A DNA stretch of 64,000 nt from Flavobacterium fluviatile. GTDB taxonomy: Bacteria; Bacteroidota; Bacteroidia; Flavobacteriales; Flavobacteriaceae. The position numbers and the translations under genes are program-made. The DNA lies in NCBI RefSeq assembly GCF_010645065.1, contig NZ_JAADZW010000016.1, positions 62,001-126,000 of the forward strand, given 5' to 3'. The stretch's first letter is position 1; each line of letters starts with the position of its first letter. Of this stretch, positions 26,030 through 34,827 are shown piece after piece. The notes under the pieces were generated by a model that worked only from the letters and a program-made list of their open reading frames with translations, was not told the DNA's origin and made no database searches.

Positions 26030-26247
26030 ATGTGTCAATTTGTAAATGTGCCGATTAGTCAATGTGCCAATGAGTCAATTTGATAATGAGTCAATTTGAT
26101 AATTAGATAATTTTCAAAAATCGTGAAGAATTATCTAATTGCCACATTTTCTAATTTCTAAATCTGCCAATTAGCCAATTTGATAATTAGATAATTTTAA
26201 AACACATGTAAAGAATTATCTAATTAACAAATTATCTCATTATCTAA
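26030..26247. repeat. Word-tiled palindromic spacer inside the scoA-scoB operon
   Basis: Over 210 bp are built from variants of a few words: GTCAATTTG, GCCAATTAG, GATAATTAGATAATTTT and AATTATCTAATT. The last word pairs with the one before it, giving nested hairpins. The stop codon of scoA (CTA on this strand) falls in the last word. A related stretch is at 16830-16905. Confidence 0.8.
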
Positions 26248-26945
26248 TTTTTCTGTCTTACTGTTCGTTGTTCTATTCTCTTCTCAAACTTTTCGCCCTG
26301 AAAAATACGCTGTACCATAATTCCCGGAATATGAATTTGATTTGGATCTAAAGTCCCAACCGGAACTAATTCTTCTACCTCTGCAATGGTGATTTTTCCG
26401 GCACCGGCCATACAGGCATTGAAGTTTCTGGCTGTACCTTTGAAAATAAGATTTCCGGCTTCATCACCTTTCCATGCTTTTACAATGGCAAAATCGGCTT
26501 TGAAGGCTTCTTCCATAATATGCATTTTACCGTTGAATTCACGTACTTCTTTTCCTTCGGCTACTTCGGTTCCGTAACCAGCGGGAGTAAAGAAAGCGGG
26601 AATTCCGGCCTGGGCTGCACGGCACTTTTCCGCTAAAGTTCCCTGTGGTGTGAGTTCAACTTCCAGTTCACCTGAAAGCATCTGACGCTCGAATTCGGCA
26701 TTTTCACCAACATAAGAGGAGATCATCTTTTTGATTTGTTTTTTTTGAAGAAGCAGTCCTAAACCAAAATCATCAACGCCTGCATTATTAGAAATACAGG
26801 TTAAATCTGAAATTTGGGTTTTTACTAAGGCTGCAATGGTATTTTCAGGAATTCCGCAAAGACCAAATCCGCCAAACATGATGGTCATTCCAGATTCGAT
26901 ACCTGTTATAGCGTCCTGAACATTGTTTACTTTTTTTGCAATCAT
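26244..26945 (-). CDS. scoA: 3-oxoacid CoA-transferase subunit A
   Basis: The 233-aa alpha subunit opens MIAKKVNNVQDAITGIESG and has the CoA-binding signature MFGGFGLCGIPENTIAAL. Segments FTPAGYGTEVAEGKE and NFNACMAGAGKITIAEVEE are typical. It acts with ScoB, encoded about 220 bp downstream. That gap is unusually long for this gene pair and is filled by a repeat spacer. Confidence 0.93.
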   Translation of the reverse strand: MIAKKVNNVQDAITGIESGMTIMFGGFGLCGIPENTIAALVKTQISDLTCISNNAGVDDFGLGLLLQKKQIKKMISSYVGENAEFERQMLSGELEVELTPQGTLAEKCRAAQAGIPAFFTPAGYGTEVAEGKEVREFNGKMHIMEEAFKADFAIVKAWKGDEAGNLIFKGTARNFNACMAGAGKITIAEVEELVPVGTLDPNQIHIPGIMVQRIFQGEKFEKRIEQRTVRQKN

Positions 26946-27027
26946 AACAAACTGTCTTTATTACTGGGTAATTTTTATAAAAATACCATTTTTAGATTAA
27001 ATTATAACGATTTCGTAAAACAAAATA

Positions 27028-27079
27028 GGCTTCAATTAAGTTTATCCTGAGTAAAACCGAATGGGCTCAGCCTGACATT
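27028..27079. repeat. Partial family A repeat
   Basis: GGCTTCAATTAAGTTTATCC then GAATGGGCTCAGCCTGACA: one half of the palindrome seen at 16129 and 18961. It lies upstream of scoA, 60-130 bp from its start. Confidence 0.7.
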
Positions 27080-27117
27080 TAATGTTTTAATTTCATCCAC
27101 TGATATAAATATCAAAA

Positions 27118-27170
27118 AAAATATCCTTTTGTATTCATCTCAATTTAAGATGGCAACAAAAGGATATTTT
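27118..27170 (-). terminator. Terminator of the RicT-GldH-PBP1A operon
   Basis: AAAATATCCTTTTGT pairs with ACAAAAGGATATTTT (15 bp, 23-nt loop). On the minus strand it is followed by U residues, 20 bp after the PBP1A stop. Confidence 0.8.
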
Positions 27171-27189
27171 ATATTCTAAAAAGTTAAAA

Positions 27190-29499
27190 CTATAGTTCGA
27201 ATTCGTCTGTATTTTGTTCTGTCTGAGTGGTGTCTTTTACAACAGCCGCTGGTCTGCTGTAGCAATCTACTTTGATGGAGAGATTGGCCGGACGCTCAAA
27301 CTCTGCTTTTGAGACCTGAAGTGCCGGATCTGCATAACATTTTTTCATAAAGTAAGCCCAAACCGGCAATGCAGCAGTAGCACCCTGTCCGTAAGTCAGA
27401 CTTTTGAAACGCGCTGAACGGTCTTCGCAGCCTACCCAGACTCCGGTAACCAGATTTGGAACCATACCCATAAACCAACCATCAGATTGATTTTGTGTAG
27501 TACCTGTTTTACCCGCAATAGGATTCGTAAACATGTATGGATAACCTGTCCAGCGATTGTCTCCGTTACCTCCGCCCTGCGTACGCAAACGCGCACCTGA
27601 ACCGGTTTCTGTAACCCCCTGCAACAATTTGATTACAGCAAAAGCAATATCTTTGTTTAAAACATCGTGTGATTCCGGAATTGGTTCATAAATGACCTCT
27701 CCACTTTTATTTTCGATACGGCTTAAAAACTGAGGTTTTACATACACACCCTGATTGGCGAATGTACTGTAAGCTGCTACCATATCCTCTACAGTAATAT
27801 CGACTGCACCCAATGCAATTGAAGGCTGTACCGGAATTTCAGTTTTAACACCTAATTTTCTTGTCAGTTCTACAACTGCTTCCGGACTGGTTCTGTCTAT
27901 CAATTTTGCAGAGACTGTATTGATTGAAGCTGCTAAAGCTTGTTTTAAAGTAACCATTCCGCGATATCTGTAATCAGAGTTTCTTGGCTCCCAATCCTCT
28001 GTTACATGATGACGGCCTTTGTGAATCATAAACGGTCCGTCTAAAATTGAATCACAAGGAGACATATTCAATTGCTCAATAGCTGTAGCATAAACGAAAG
28101 GTTTAAAAGTAGAGCCTACCTGTCTTGCTCCCTGCCCTACGTGATCGTACTGGAAATATTTATAATTGATTCCGCCAACCCATGCTTTGATTGCACCTGT
28201 TTGTGGTTCCATTGCCATTAGACCGGATTGCAAAAAGTGCTTGTAATAACGAATAGAATCCATTGGAGTCATAGTCGTATCGCGCTCACCTTTCCAGGTA
28301 AACACACGCATTTTTGTCTTTACTTTAAACGAAGCAATAATATCATCTTCGCTTTTGTCCATTTCTTTCATTTGGGCCCAACGAACAGAATTTTTCATGG
28401 CCTGCATCATGATTCTGTCAGTTTCAGCCTGGGTAATATTTACAAAAGGTGCATTTTTATTGGTTTTCATCTCAATAAAAAACTGCTGCTGCAAATTTTT
28501 CATGTGTTCAGAAACCGCTTCTTCTGCGTGAGCCTGCATCCTTGAATCGATAGTGGTGTAGATTTTCAGACCATCTTTATAAATATCATAATCTGTTCCG
28601 TCAGGTTTTTTGTTGTCAGCCATCCATTTTTTCATGTAATCACGAAGATATTCCCTGAAATAAGTTGCCATACCTTCACGGTGGCTTTCTAATTTGAATT
28701 TCAAGGCTATTGGCAGCGCCTTGTATTTATCTTTTTGCGATTCTGTAATCATCTTGGCTTTTACCATTTGACCCAGTACTACATCACGACGGTTTTTAAC
28801 ACCTTCAGGATTACGTAAAGGATTATAGAGAGATGAATTATTAAACATTCCCACCAAAATTGCGGATTCATCTATAGTAAGGTCTTTAGGTTCTTTGGAA
28901 AAGTATGTCTGAGCTGCAGAACTTACCCCAACTGCGTAATTTCCGAAATCATAAACGTTGCAGTACATCGCCAGGATTTCATTTTTAGTATATTGTCTTT
29001 CCAGTCGGATAGCAATAATCCATTCTTTTATTTTTTGTACTATCCTGAAAGGCAGAAAGCTGGATCCTCCACGATGAAATAACTGTTTTGCCAATTGTTG
29101 GGTTATGGTGCTGGCTCCTCCATTAGTTCCAAGAGAAAAAGCAGCACGCAAAGTTCCACGTCCATCAATTCCTGAATGCTCATAAAAACGGGCATCTTCC
29201 GTAGCAACCAGAGCATCAACGAGATTTTTTGGCAAATCAGAATATTTAAGCTGTGATCTGTTGGTTTTGAAATACTTCCCAATTACCACTCCGTCAGAAG
29301 AAATAATTTCGGTAGCTAAATTAGAATCCGGGTTTTCCAGATCTTCAAAAGAAGGCATGGAGCCAAAAAGTCCCCATGATGCAAATAGAAAGAAGGCCAA
29401 AACCCCTAATAATCCATAAGCAAAGATTCTCCAGAATTTTTTTTGATAGTATTTAATATCTTTTGTACTGTTTGTTTGTTTGTTTTTTTTAGCAGCCAT
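27190..29499 (-). CDS. Penicillin-binding protein 1A (bifunctional)
   Basis: The 769-aa class A PBP polymerises and cross-links peptidoglycan in the periplasm. One N-terminal membrane helix is near residue 28 (FAYGLLGVLAFFLFASW). The GT51 glycosyltransferase has ATEDARFYEHSGIDGRG with the catalytic Glu. The transpeptidase has the SxxK motif in GSTFKPFVYA, the SxN motif in AASINTVSA and the KTG motif in AGKTGTTQNQ. It is the last gene of an apparent ricT-gldH-pbp operon: gldH ends 2 bp before it. A terminator follows. Confidence 0.93.
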   Translation of the reverse strand: MAAKKNKQTNSTKDIKYYQKKFWRIFAYGLLGVLAFFLFASWGLFGSMPSFEDLENPDSNLATEIISSDGVVIGKYFKTNRSQLKYSDLPKNLVDALVATEDARFYEHSGIDGRGTLRAAFSLGTNGGASTITQQLAKQLFHRGGSSFLPFRIVQKIKEWIIAIRLERQYTKNEILAMYCNVYDFGNYAVGVSSAAQTYFSKEPKDLTIDESAILVGMFNNSSLYNPLRNPEGVKNRRDVVLGQMVKAKMITESQKDKYKALPIALKFKLESHREGMATYFREYLRDYMKKWMADNKKPDGTDYDIYKDGLKIYTTIDSRMQAHAEEAVSEHMKNLQQQFFIEMKTNKNAPFVNITQAETDRIMMQAMKNSVRWAQMKEMDKSEDDIIASFKVKTKMRVFTWKGERDTTMTPMDSIRYYKHFLQSGLMAMEPQTGAIKAWVGGINYKYFQYDHVGQGARQVGSTFKPFVYATAIEQLNMSPCDSILDGPFMIHKGRHHVTEDWEPRNSDYRYRGMVTLKQALAASINTVSAKLIDRTSPEAVVELTRKLGVKTEIPVQPSIALGAVDITVEDMVAAYSTFANQGVYVKPQFLSRIENKSGEVIYEPIPESHDVLNKDIAFAVIKLLQGVTETGSGARLRTQGGGNGDNRWTGYPYMFTNPIAGKTGTTQNQSDGWFMGMVPNLVTGVWVGCEDRSARFKSLTYGQGATAALPVWAYFMKKCYADPALQVSKAEFERPANLSIKVDCYSRPAAVVKDTTQTEQNTDEFEL

Positions 29500-29501
29500 A
29501 A

Positions 29502-29987
29502 CTATTTCTGATCTTTTTGTTCTATTCTAAAACCTACATCCGTAATACCTTGCAGTTCCTGGACTCCCGGAATTTTTCCGGATTGTCTGACGGCTTGTTT
29601 GATATGTACCTTGTATTTACCTCTAAACCTGACGTTTTCTTTTAAATAGAGTTTGCTTTCTTTAATATCTGAAAAACCGTTTCCTAAAAGTGTTCCGTCA
29701 GGATTGGCCATTTGATATTCAAGTGTATCGACTTTTGTAAATCCGTTTGGCATTTCAATGGCTACAATTAAAAATAAATTACTGAACGGATAATTGTTGT
29801 TATCCCTCAAATTTACAAATAAATCGTATCGTTTTGTAGAATCTAAAACCGGCAGATCAAAGGTTACAATACTGTCTTTATGCCAGGCACTTCCAACAGA
29901 TTTGTACTCATCAAATACTCTTTTTTTATCACACGAAAAAAGAAGTATAGCTGCCAAAAGAAGAATTCCGCTATTTTTTATTCTCAT
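29502..29987 (-). CDS. gldH: Gliding motility lipoprotein GldH
   Basis: The 161-aa protein has a lipoprotein signal with lipid Cys19 (LLFSC). The mature part (YKSVGSAWHKDSIVTFDLPV, NNNYPFSNLFLIVAI) matches GldH of Flavobacterium johnsoniae, which is needed for gliding and T9SS-related surface motility. It is thus a strong taxonomic marker. It overlaps the 3' end of ricT by 17 bp and is 2 bp from the PBP gene, so the three are coupled. Confidence 0.9.
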   Translation of the reverse strand: MRIKNSGILLLAAILLFSCDKKRVFDEYKSVGSAWHKDSIVTFDLPVLDSTKRYDLFVNLRDNNNYPFSNLFLIVAIEMPNGFTKVDTLEYQMANPDGTLLGNGFSDIKESKLYLKENVRFRGKYKVHIKQAVRQSGKIPGVQELQGITDVGFRIEQKDQK

Positions 29988-31338
29988 TTTTAGTAATAAT
30001 TATAGGTTTTCTTGGTTCAGCTGGTTTACTTTCGTTTGAATGTGGTTTGTTTGGATTGTTTTTTGAATTATGCTTTTTCTTATGATTCTGCTTATTTAGT
30101 TTGTTCACATTACCGCCATTATTCGGATTATTATTTCCGGCAGCTTTAGCATTATTAGTGTTTTTTTCCTGCTGAGGTTTCTGCGGTGCGAGAACAGTAG
30201 CTTCAGCATTTTGTTTACGCTTGCGGTTTGGTTTTTTCTTCTTTTTAGGCTGATCAAAACGGGTTAAACTTTCCTGTCCCATTGCATTATTGAAGTCTTT
30301 TTCGGGTTCTGAAGTCACTTCGATAGCGAAATCTTCCAAAGAAGAAACCTTGTTTTTCTGTTTGTTTTCGGCAATAATTTCTTTTACCTGATCAATTTTC
30401 AATACATGCCAGTTTGCAAAGTTATTTGTGTAAGCAAACCACATTAATCCTTTAAAAATATCCTGTTTCTGGCAAACTGCATCTCCTTTTTCCGTAATCA
30501 GTTTGGTGTCATAATCCGGAAAATCTTTTAATGCGTCCATGTAAGTATCTAACTCATAGTTTAGACAGCATTTTAATTTTCCGCATTGTCCGGCTAATTT
30601 TTGAGGATTCAGGGATAATTGCTGGTAACGGGCCGCCGATGTATTGACACTTCTAAAATCTGTCAGCCAGGTAGAACAGCATAGTTCACGGCCGCAGGAA
30701 CCTATTCCACCTAAACGGGCTGCTTCCTGACGGAAACCAACCTGTTTCATTTCGACTCTGGTACTGAACTCCTTAGCAAAATCTTTAATCAGCATCCTAA
30801 AATCTACACGATCATTTGCCGTGTAATAAAATGTTGCTTTTGATCCGTCTCCCTGAAATTCAATATCCGAAATTTTCATTTCCAGCTTATGCTGAATTGC
30901 CAGTTCTCGTGCACGAACTTTCATTGGTTCTTCACGATCACGTGCTACCGACCAGATATCAATATCTTTTTGGGATGCTTTTCTGTAAATTTTTGGGACT
31001 TCATTACTGTCAGGGTTCACCCCTTTTTTCTTCATTTGAATTTTTACCAATTCGCCAGTCAAAGTAACAATTCCGATATCATGTCCCGGTGATGCAACAG
31101 TAGCTACAATATCACCAATACTTAAAGTTAATTTCTCTGAATTTCTAAAGAATTCCTTGCGTCCGTTTTTAAAACGAACCTCAACACAATCAAAAAGCGC
31201 CTCTCCATTAGCCGGGCTCATGTTCGAAAGCCAGTCAAAAACCGTTAATTTATTGCAGCTGTCGGTACCGCAAGTCCCATTATTTTTACAACCCTTTGGT
31301 GCGCCGCCATCTGAGGTTGAACAACTTGTACATGCCAT
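29971..31338 (-). CDS. ricT: PSP1 family protein RicT/YaaT
   Basis: The 455-aa protein starts MACTSCSTSDGGAPKGCKNN, a Cys-rich N-terminus, then a PSP1 domain with CGRELCCSTWLTDF and KLKCCLNYELDTYMDAL. In Bacillus, YaaT/RicT joins an Fe-S-containing RNA-processing complex with YlbF and YmcA; those partners are not seen here. Residues about 365-455 are an Asn/Lys-rich basic tail (KKKKKPNRKRKQN), which is not in the Bacillus protein and may bind RNA or be disordered. MACTSC is chosen over an earlier in-frame ATG (31368) that adds 10 unrelated residues. It overlaps gldH. Confidence 0.88.
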   Translation of the reverse strand: MACTSCSTSDGGAPKGCKNNGTCGTDSCNKLTVFDWLSNMSPANGEALFDCVEVRFKNGRKEFFRNSEKLTLSIGDIVATVASPGHDIGIVTLTGELVKIQMKKKGVNPDSNEVPKIYRKASQKDIDIWSVARDREEPMKVRARELAIQHKLEMKISDIEFQGDGSKATFYYTANDRVDFRMLIKDFAKEFSTRVEMKQVGFRQEAARLGGIGSCGRELCCSTWLTDFRSVNTSAARYQQLSLNPQKLAGQCGKLKCCLNYELDTYMDALKDFPDYDTKLITEKGDAVCQKQDIFKGLMWFAYTNNFANWHVLKIDQVKEIIAENKQKNKVSSLEDFAIEVTSEPEKDFNNAMGQESLTRFDQPKKKKKPNRKRKQNAEATVLAPQKPQQEKNTNNAKAAGNNNPNNGGNVNKLNKQNHKKKHNSKNNPNKPHSNESKPAEPRKPIIITKNENKK

Positions 31339-31453
31339 AATTATATATGTAGTGTTGCAAAAGTGCAACTTAAGTTCATAAACGTTTGATCGGTAAAGAT
31401 AGTATTTTTTTTAGTTTGCGTTTTATGGATTAAAACTAATGGTTTGTTAAATA

Positions 31454-31490
31454 AAAAAAACCTATTCTGTTTGAAGCAAAATAGGCTATT
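31454..31490 (-). terminator. Terminator of the RhuM-like gene
   Basis: On the minus strand, CCTATTTTG pairs with CAGAATAGG (one mismatch) and is followed by eight T. It lies 15-50 bp after the RhuM stop. The stem resembles the hairpin at 32537. Confidence 0.75.
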
Positions 31491-31505
31491 GAGGTTTTTA
31501 GTTTG

Positions 31506-32492
31506 TTATTTTAGTTTTTTTATTTCTTTGTCAAAATCAGAAATGATTTTTTGCGTTTTATTGAATACACCATATTCAATTATTGCTTTTTTATCTGCCC
31601 GAATTTTAGAAATTTTCCCTTTTCCTTCCAGAATTTTATAATCGTTAAAGGTGAGAAATTTGTTGACACTTTCTGATAATTGGCTCATTGTGAAAGTATT
31701 TTGTCTTTCGATTAATCCTTCTATATAATCAAAATATCCTGTTACTGTACGTTCCAATTGTTTGATTTCTTTTTCTTCCAAATAATTTTTAGCAACCACT
31801 ACATCTGATTTTAAAACCCGTCCGTTTGGGCTGTTTTTCCATGTTGTTAATCCCATGTTTTCTTTTTGAGCATCAGCTGTTTTAAAGATGATTTCTGCAG
31901 CTGTTTTGCCTGTTATTGCAAAATGAAATTTGTTTTGAATGCTTGCATAGAAATCTTTAGTTATTTCAGAATTGCTGTCATAATCAATACTGCACTCCGC
32001 AAAAATATCGGTTACTTGCTGATAAATTCTTCTTTCGCTCGCTCGAATCGAACGAATTCTTTGCAATAATTCTTTAAAATAATCTTTACCAAAAATGGTC
32101 TGACCTTGTTTTAAACGATTGTCGTCTAAAACAAACCCTTTGATAATGTATTCTTTTAAAGTTTGAGTAGCCCAGATACGAAATTGTGTGGCTTTTGTTG
32201 AATTTACTCTGTAACCAACAGAAATTATGGCATCGAGACTATAATGTTTAACCTTATAAGTTTTGCCATCTGATGCAGTTGTCGAGAAAACCTCGGTAAC
32301 TGAATTTTCTTCTAACTCATTACTTTCAAAAATATTTTTTAAATGCAATGAAACGTTATCAGTGCTGCAATCGAATAATATTCCCATCGCTTTTTGCGAA
32401 AGCCATACGGATTCATTTTGAAGCAAAACATCAACACGAATTTCTCCGCTTGGTGCTGTGTATAATATAAATTTTTTAGAATCCTCGTTCAT
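31506..32492 (-). CDS. RhuM family protein
   Basis: The 328-aa protein matches the RhuM ('virulence') family: an N-terminal part with FILYTAPSGEIRVDVLLQNE, VWLSQKAMGILFDCSTDNVS and LDAIISVGYRVNS, then a helical C-terminal region. The family is found in Salmonella pathogenicity island 3 and in many accessory islands, and its biochemistry is not established. Here it is a lone gene between ricT and trhO, bracketed by two similar terminators, which fits a gained cargo gene. There is no visible toxin-antitoxin partner. Confidence 0.82.
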   Translation of the reverse strand: MNEDSKKFILYTAPSGEIRVDVLLQNESVWLSQKAMGILFDCSTDNVSLHLKNIFESNELEENSVTEVFSTTASDGKTYKVKHYSLDAIISVGYRVNSTKATQFRIWATQTLKEYIIKGFVLDDNRLKQGQTIFGKDYFKELLQRIRSIRASERRIYQQVTDIFAECSIDYDSNSEITKDFYASIQNKFHFAITGKTAAEIIFKTADAQKENMGLTTWKNSPNGRVLKSDVVVAKNYLEEKEIKQLERTVTGYFDYIEGLIERQNTFTMSQLSESVNKFLTFNDYKILEGKGKISKIRADKKAIIEYGVFNKTQKIISDFDKEIKKLK

Positions 32493-32536
32493 AATATCGC
32501 GATATGCATTTTAACAAATATAACTATTGGATGCTA

Positions 32537-32573
32537 AAAAAACCTATTTTGCATGACACAAAACAGGTTTTTT
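32537..32573 (-). terminator. Terminator of trhO
   Basis: AAAAAACCTATTTTG pairs with CAAAACAGGTTTTTT (one mismatch, 7-nt loop). It follows the trhO stop by about 20 bp on the minus strand. Confidence 0.85.
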
Positions 32574-32594
32574 AAAAGTAAGTATAGAATAGAA

Positions 32595-33953
32595 TTATCC
32601 TAAAATCTTATATATTTTATCAGACAATCTAATTCTGAACGGCACTTCAAAAGTAACTCTGTCCCCAATTTTAGCAGATTGATTTTCAGCTCCGTTTACA
32701 ATTAATTTTTCTAAAACTAATTCTTCCTCCCCTGTTGTCGGTCCTGAAATCAGGATTTTGTCACCTGCATTCAGTTCACCATTTTCAACCGTAAATTGTC
32801 CAACTTTCGCTTTTACGTAATAGTGTTCTGCTTTTCCAAGCAATACTTTTTTGACTTTTACTTTTTGACGAATATCAGCAGGCTTTTGTGCAGCAGCCAA
32901 AACAGTATCTGTTAGTTCACCTGAATGTTTGAATTTTAAATTTTCTGATTTTCCTTTTCTGAAAACCTTATTTCCAACCTGCTTTCCTGCTCTTAATCTT
33001 ACCTGATCTACCAAAGGCATATTTACAACTTCCAGACACTCTGCAGAACAGCAGTTTTGCATAGCCGCTTTACATTCATCACACTGAATAAACAATAAAT
33101 GACAGCCGTCGTTCTCACAATTGGTATGATTATCACATGGTTTTCCGCACTGGTGGCATTGTGAGATAATATCATCAGTGATTCTTTCTCCAAGACGGTT
33201 ATCAAATACAAAGTTTTTTCCGATGAATTTGCTTTCTAAACCCTCTTCTTTAAGCTGTTTCGCGTAGTTGATAATTCCGCCCTCTAATTGATATACATTT
33301 TTGAATCCCTGGTGTTTGAAATAAGCGCTTGCTTTCTCACAGCGAATACCTCCGGTACAATACATGACCAGATTTTTATCTTCTTTATGATTTTGAAGCT
33401 GCTCGTTGATGATGGGCAAACTTTCCCTAAATGTTTCTACATCGGGAGTGATGGCTCCCTTAAAATGCCCCACTTCACTTTCGTAATGGTTTCTAAAATC
33501 CACTACAATTGTATTTGGATCATCAAGAATTTCATTAAATTCCTTAGCTTTAAGGTGAACGCCTATGTTGGTTACATCAAAAGTTTCATCATTTAAACCG
33601 TCGGCAACAATTTTGTCGCGAACTTTAATGGTTAATTTTAAAAAGGAATGGTCATCATGTTCTACTGCTTCGTTCAAACGGATGCCTTTCATGAAATCAT
33701 ATACTTCAAGAGTGCTTCTAAAAGCTTCCAGATTTTCTTCGGGAATACTCATTTGAGCATTTATTCCTTCGGTGGCAACGTAAATTCGGCCTAAGGCATC
33801 GAGCTTGTTCCAGGCTAGAAATAAATCATCGCGAAATTTTTTGGGATTCTGAATTTTGGCATACGCATAGAAAGACAACGTTAGTCGTTGTTTACCGGCA
33901 TCATCGATCATGATGGCTCTTTCTTCTGCGCTTAAGGTGTTGTACAGTTGCAT
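32595..33953 (-). CDS. trhO: tRNA uridine-34 hydroxylase TrhO with extra C-terminal barrel
   Basis: TrhO (YceA) uses oxygen to make 5-hydroxyuridine at tRNA position 34. The protein has an N-terminal domain (residues 1-120), a rhodanese domain with active Cys199 (YCTGGIRC, second Cys at 205) and a Cys-rich zinc segment (266-306). It has 452 aa, against about 350 in E. coli. The extra region (about 365-450, with AGDKILISGP) resembles the C-terminal beta-barrel of peptidase U32 proteins. That family includes TrhP, the oxygen-independent enzyme for the same modification. The homology is my reading of the pattern, not an alignment. Confidence 0.88.
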   Translation of the reverse strand: MQLYNTLSAEERAIMIDDAGKQRLTLSFYAYAKIQNPKKFRDDLFLAWNKLDALGRIYVATEGINAQMSIPEENLEAFRSTLEVYDFMKGIRLNEAVEHDDHSFLKLTIKVRDKIVADGLNDETFDVTNIGVHLKAKEFNEILDDPNTIVVDFRNHYESEVGHFKGAITPDVETFRESLPIINEQLQNHKEDKNLVMYCTGGIRCEKASAYFKHQGFKNVYQLEGGIINYAKQLKEEGLESKFIGKNFVFDNRLGERITDDIISQCHQCGKPCDNHTNCENDGCHLLFIQCDECKAAMQNCCSAECLEVVNMPLVDQVRLRAGKQVGNKVFRKGKSENLKFKHSGELTDTVLAAAQKPADIRQKVKVKKVLLGKAEHYYVKAKVGQFTVENGELNAGDKILISGPTTGEEELVLEKLIVNGAENQSAKIGDRVTFEVPFRIRLSDKIYKILG

Positions 33954-33979
33954 GCTATAAACAGTTTAAGTTTAGAAAT

Positions 33980-34057
33980 TTTTTCGAGTGGCAAAGGTAA
34001 GGAAAAAGGCTCAAAGCGGCAAAGCTTCTAAGGTTCTAAGTTTTTTGACTTTTATCC
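33980..34057. repeat. Word-tiled intergenic stretch upstream of trhO
   Basis: TCGAGTGGCAAAGG, GCTCAAAGCGGCAAAGC and TTCTAAGGTTCTAAG words. The same type of words in reverse (CCTTAGAAACTTAG, CAGCAACTTAGAAGC) continue at 34120-34165, so the two sides could pair around the terminator hairpin. Confidence 0.5.
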
Positions 34058-34084
34058 ATAAAAAAAGCACCCGACGGTGCTTTT
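34058..34084 (-). terminator. Terminator of the bacilliredoxin gene
   Basis: AAAAGCACC/GGTGCTTTT, perfect 9-bp stem, 4-nt loop, followed by T residues on the minus strand. Confidence 0.85.
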
Positions 34085-34173
34085 CAAAATCTTAGTCGCT
34101 TTGTTACTTTGAACCTCTGTCTGTCCCTAAAACCTTAGAAACTTAGTGTCTCAGCAACTTAGAAGCTTAAGAA

Positions 34174-34584
34174 TTAACAGAACTCGTTAAAAGCGTCCTG
34201 CAAATTCTCAGCAATCATTTCAGCAGGACGTCCTTCAATATGGTGACGCTCTAACATATGAACTAATTCTCCGTTTTTGAACAAAGCCATAGATGGCGAA
34301 GATGGAGGAAAAGGAAACATGTGCTGTCTTGCAGCATCAACAGCTTCTTTGTCAACACCAGCGAAAACTGTAATTAAGTGATCCGGTTTTTTAGCACCTT
34401 CTAAACTCATTTTTGCTCCCGGACGTGCGTTTCTTGCCGCACAACCACAAACAGAGTTCACAACTACTAAGGTGGTACCTTCAGCTTTTATAGCGTTATC
34501 TACAGCTTCTGCACTATGTAAATCTTGAAAACCCGCAGCTGTCAATTCAGCCTGCATTGGTTTTACCATTTCTTCTGGATACAT
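34174..34584 (-). CDS. BrxA/BrxB family bacilliredoxin
   Basis: The 136-aa protein has the YphP/YqiW family Cys-Gly-Cys active site at Cys46-Cys48 (NSVCGCAARNARPG). Bacilliredoxins remove bacillithiol from mixed disulfides on proteins during oxidative stress. The rest (MYPEEMVKPMQAELTAAGF, FPPSSPSMALFKNGELVHM) is typical. The presence suggests bacillithiol is made, but no bsh genes are in the window. It is transcribed alone. Confidence 0.92.
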   Translation of the reverse strand: MYPEEMVKPMQAELTAAGFQDLHSAEAVDNAIKAEGTTLVVVNSVCGCAARNARPGAKMSLEGAKKPDHLITVFAGVDKEAVDAARQHMFPFPPSSPSMALFKNGELVHMLERHHIEGRPAEMIAENLQDAFNEFC

Positions 34585-34703
34585 ATTTTTTATTTTTAAA
34601 TTTTACTTTTGATTTTGCAAAGTTACAAAGTTTACACGCAACTAGTTAATTTGAAGTATAAAGTTTTGTTATAGTTGGATTGCTATTTACTGGTTCGGAA
34701 ATT

Positions 34704-34813
34704 GCACGCAGATTTAACAGATTTAACAGATTTTGCAGATAAATGCAGATCTTTTTACAAACTTTCCGCCAATGATACAAACAAATCTGCTTAAATCTGC
34801 AATAATCTGCGTG
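34704..34813. repeat. Word-tiled palindrome between bacilliredoxin and crtY
   Basis: CACGCAGATTTAACAGATTT at the left and AAATCTGCAATAATCTGCGTG at the right form long imperfect arms; inner words are GATTTAACAGA and AAATCTG. It lies just after the crtY stop. Confidence 0.7.
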
Positions 34814-34827
34814 AAACAAAAATCGTT

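Noticed and set aside
31506..32492. RhuM gene as part of a defence island or prophage
   Set aside because: Neighbours on both sides are housekeeping genes; no integrase, restriction or phage genes are near.
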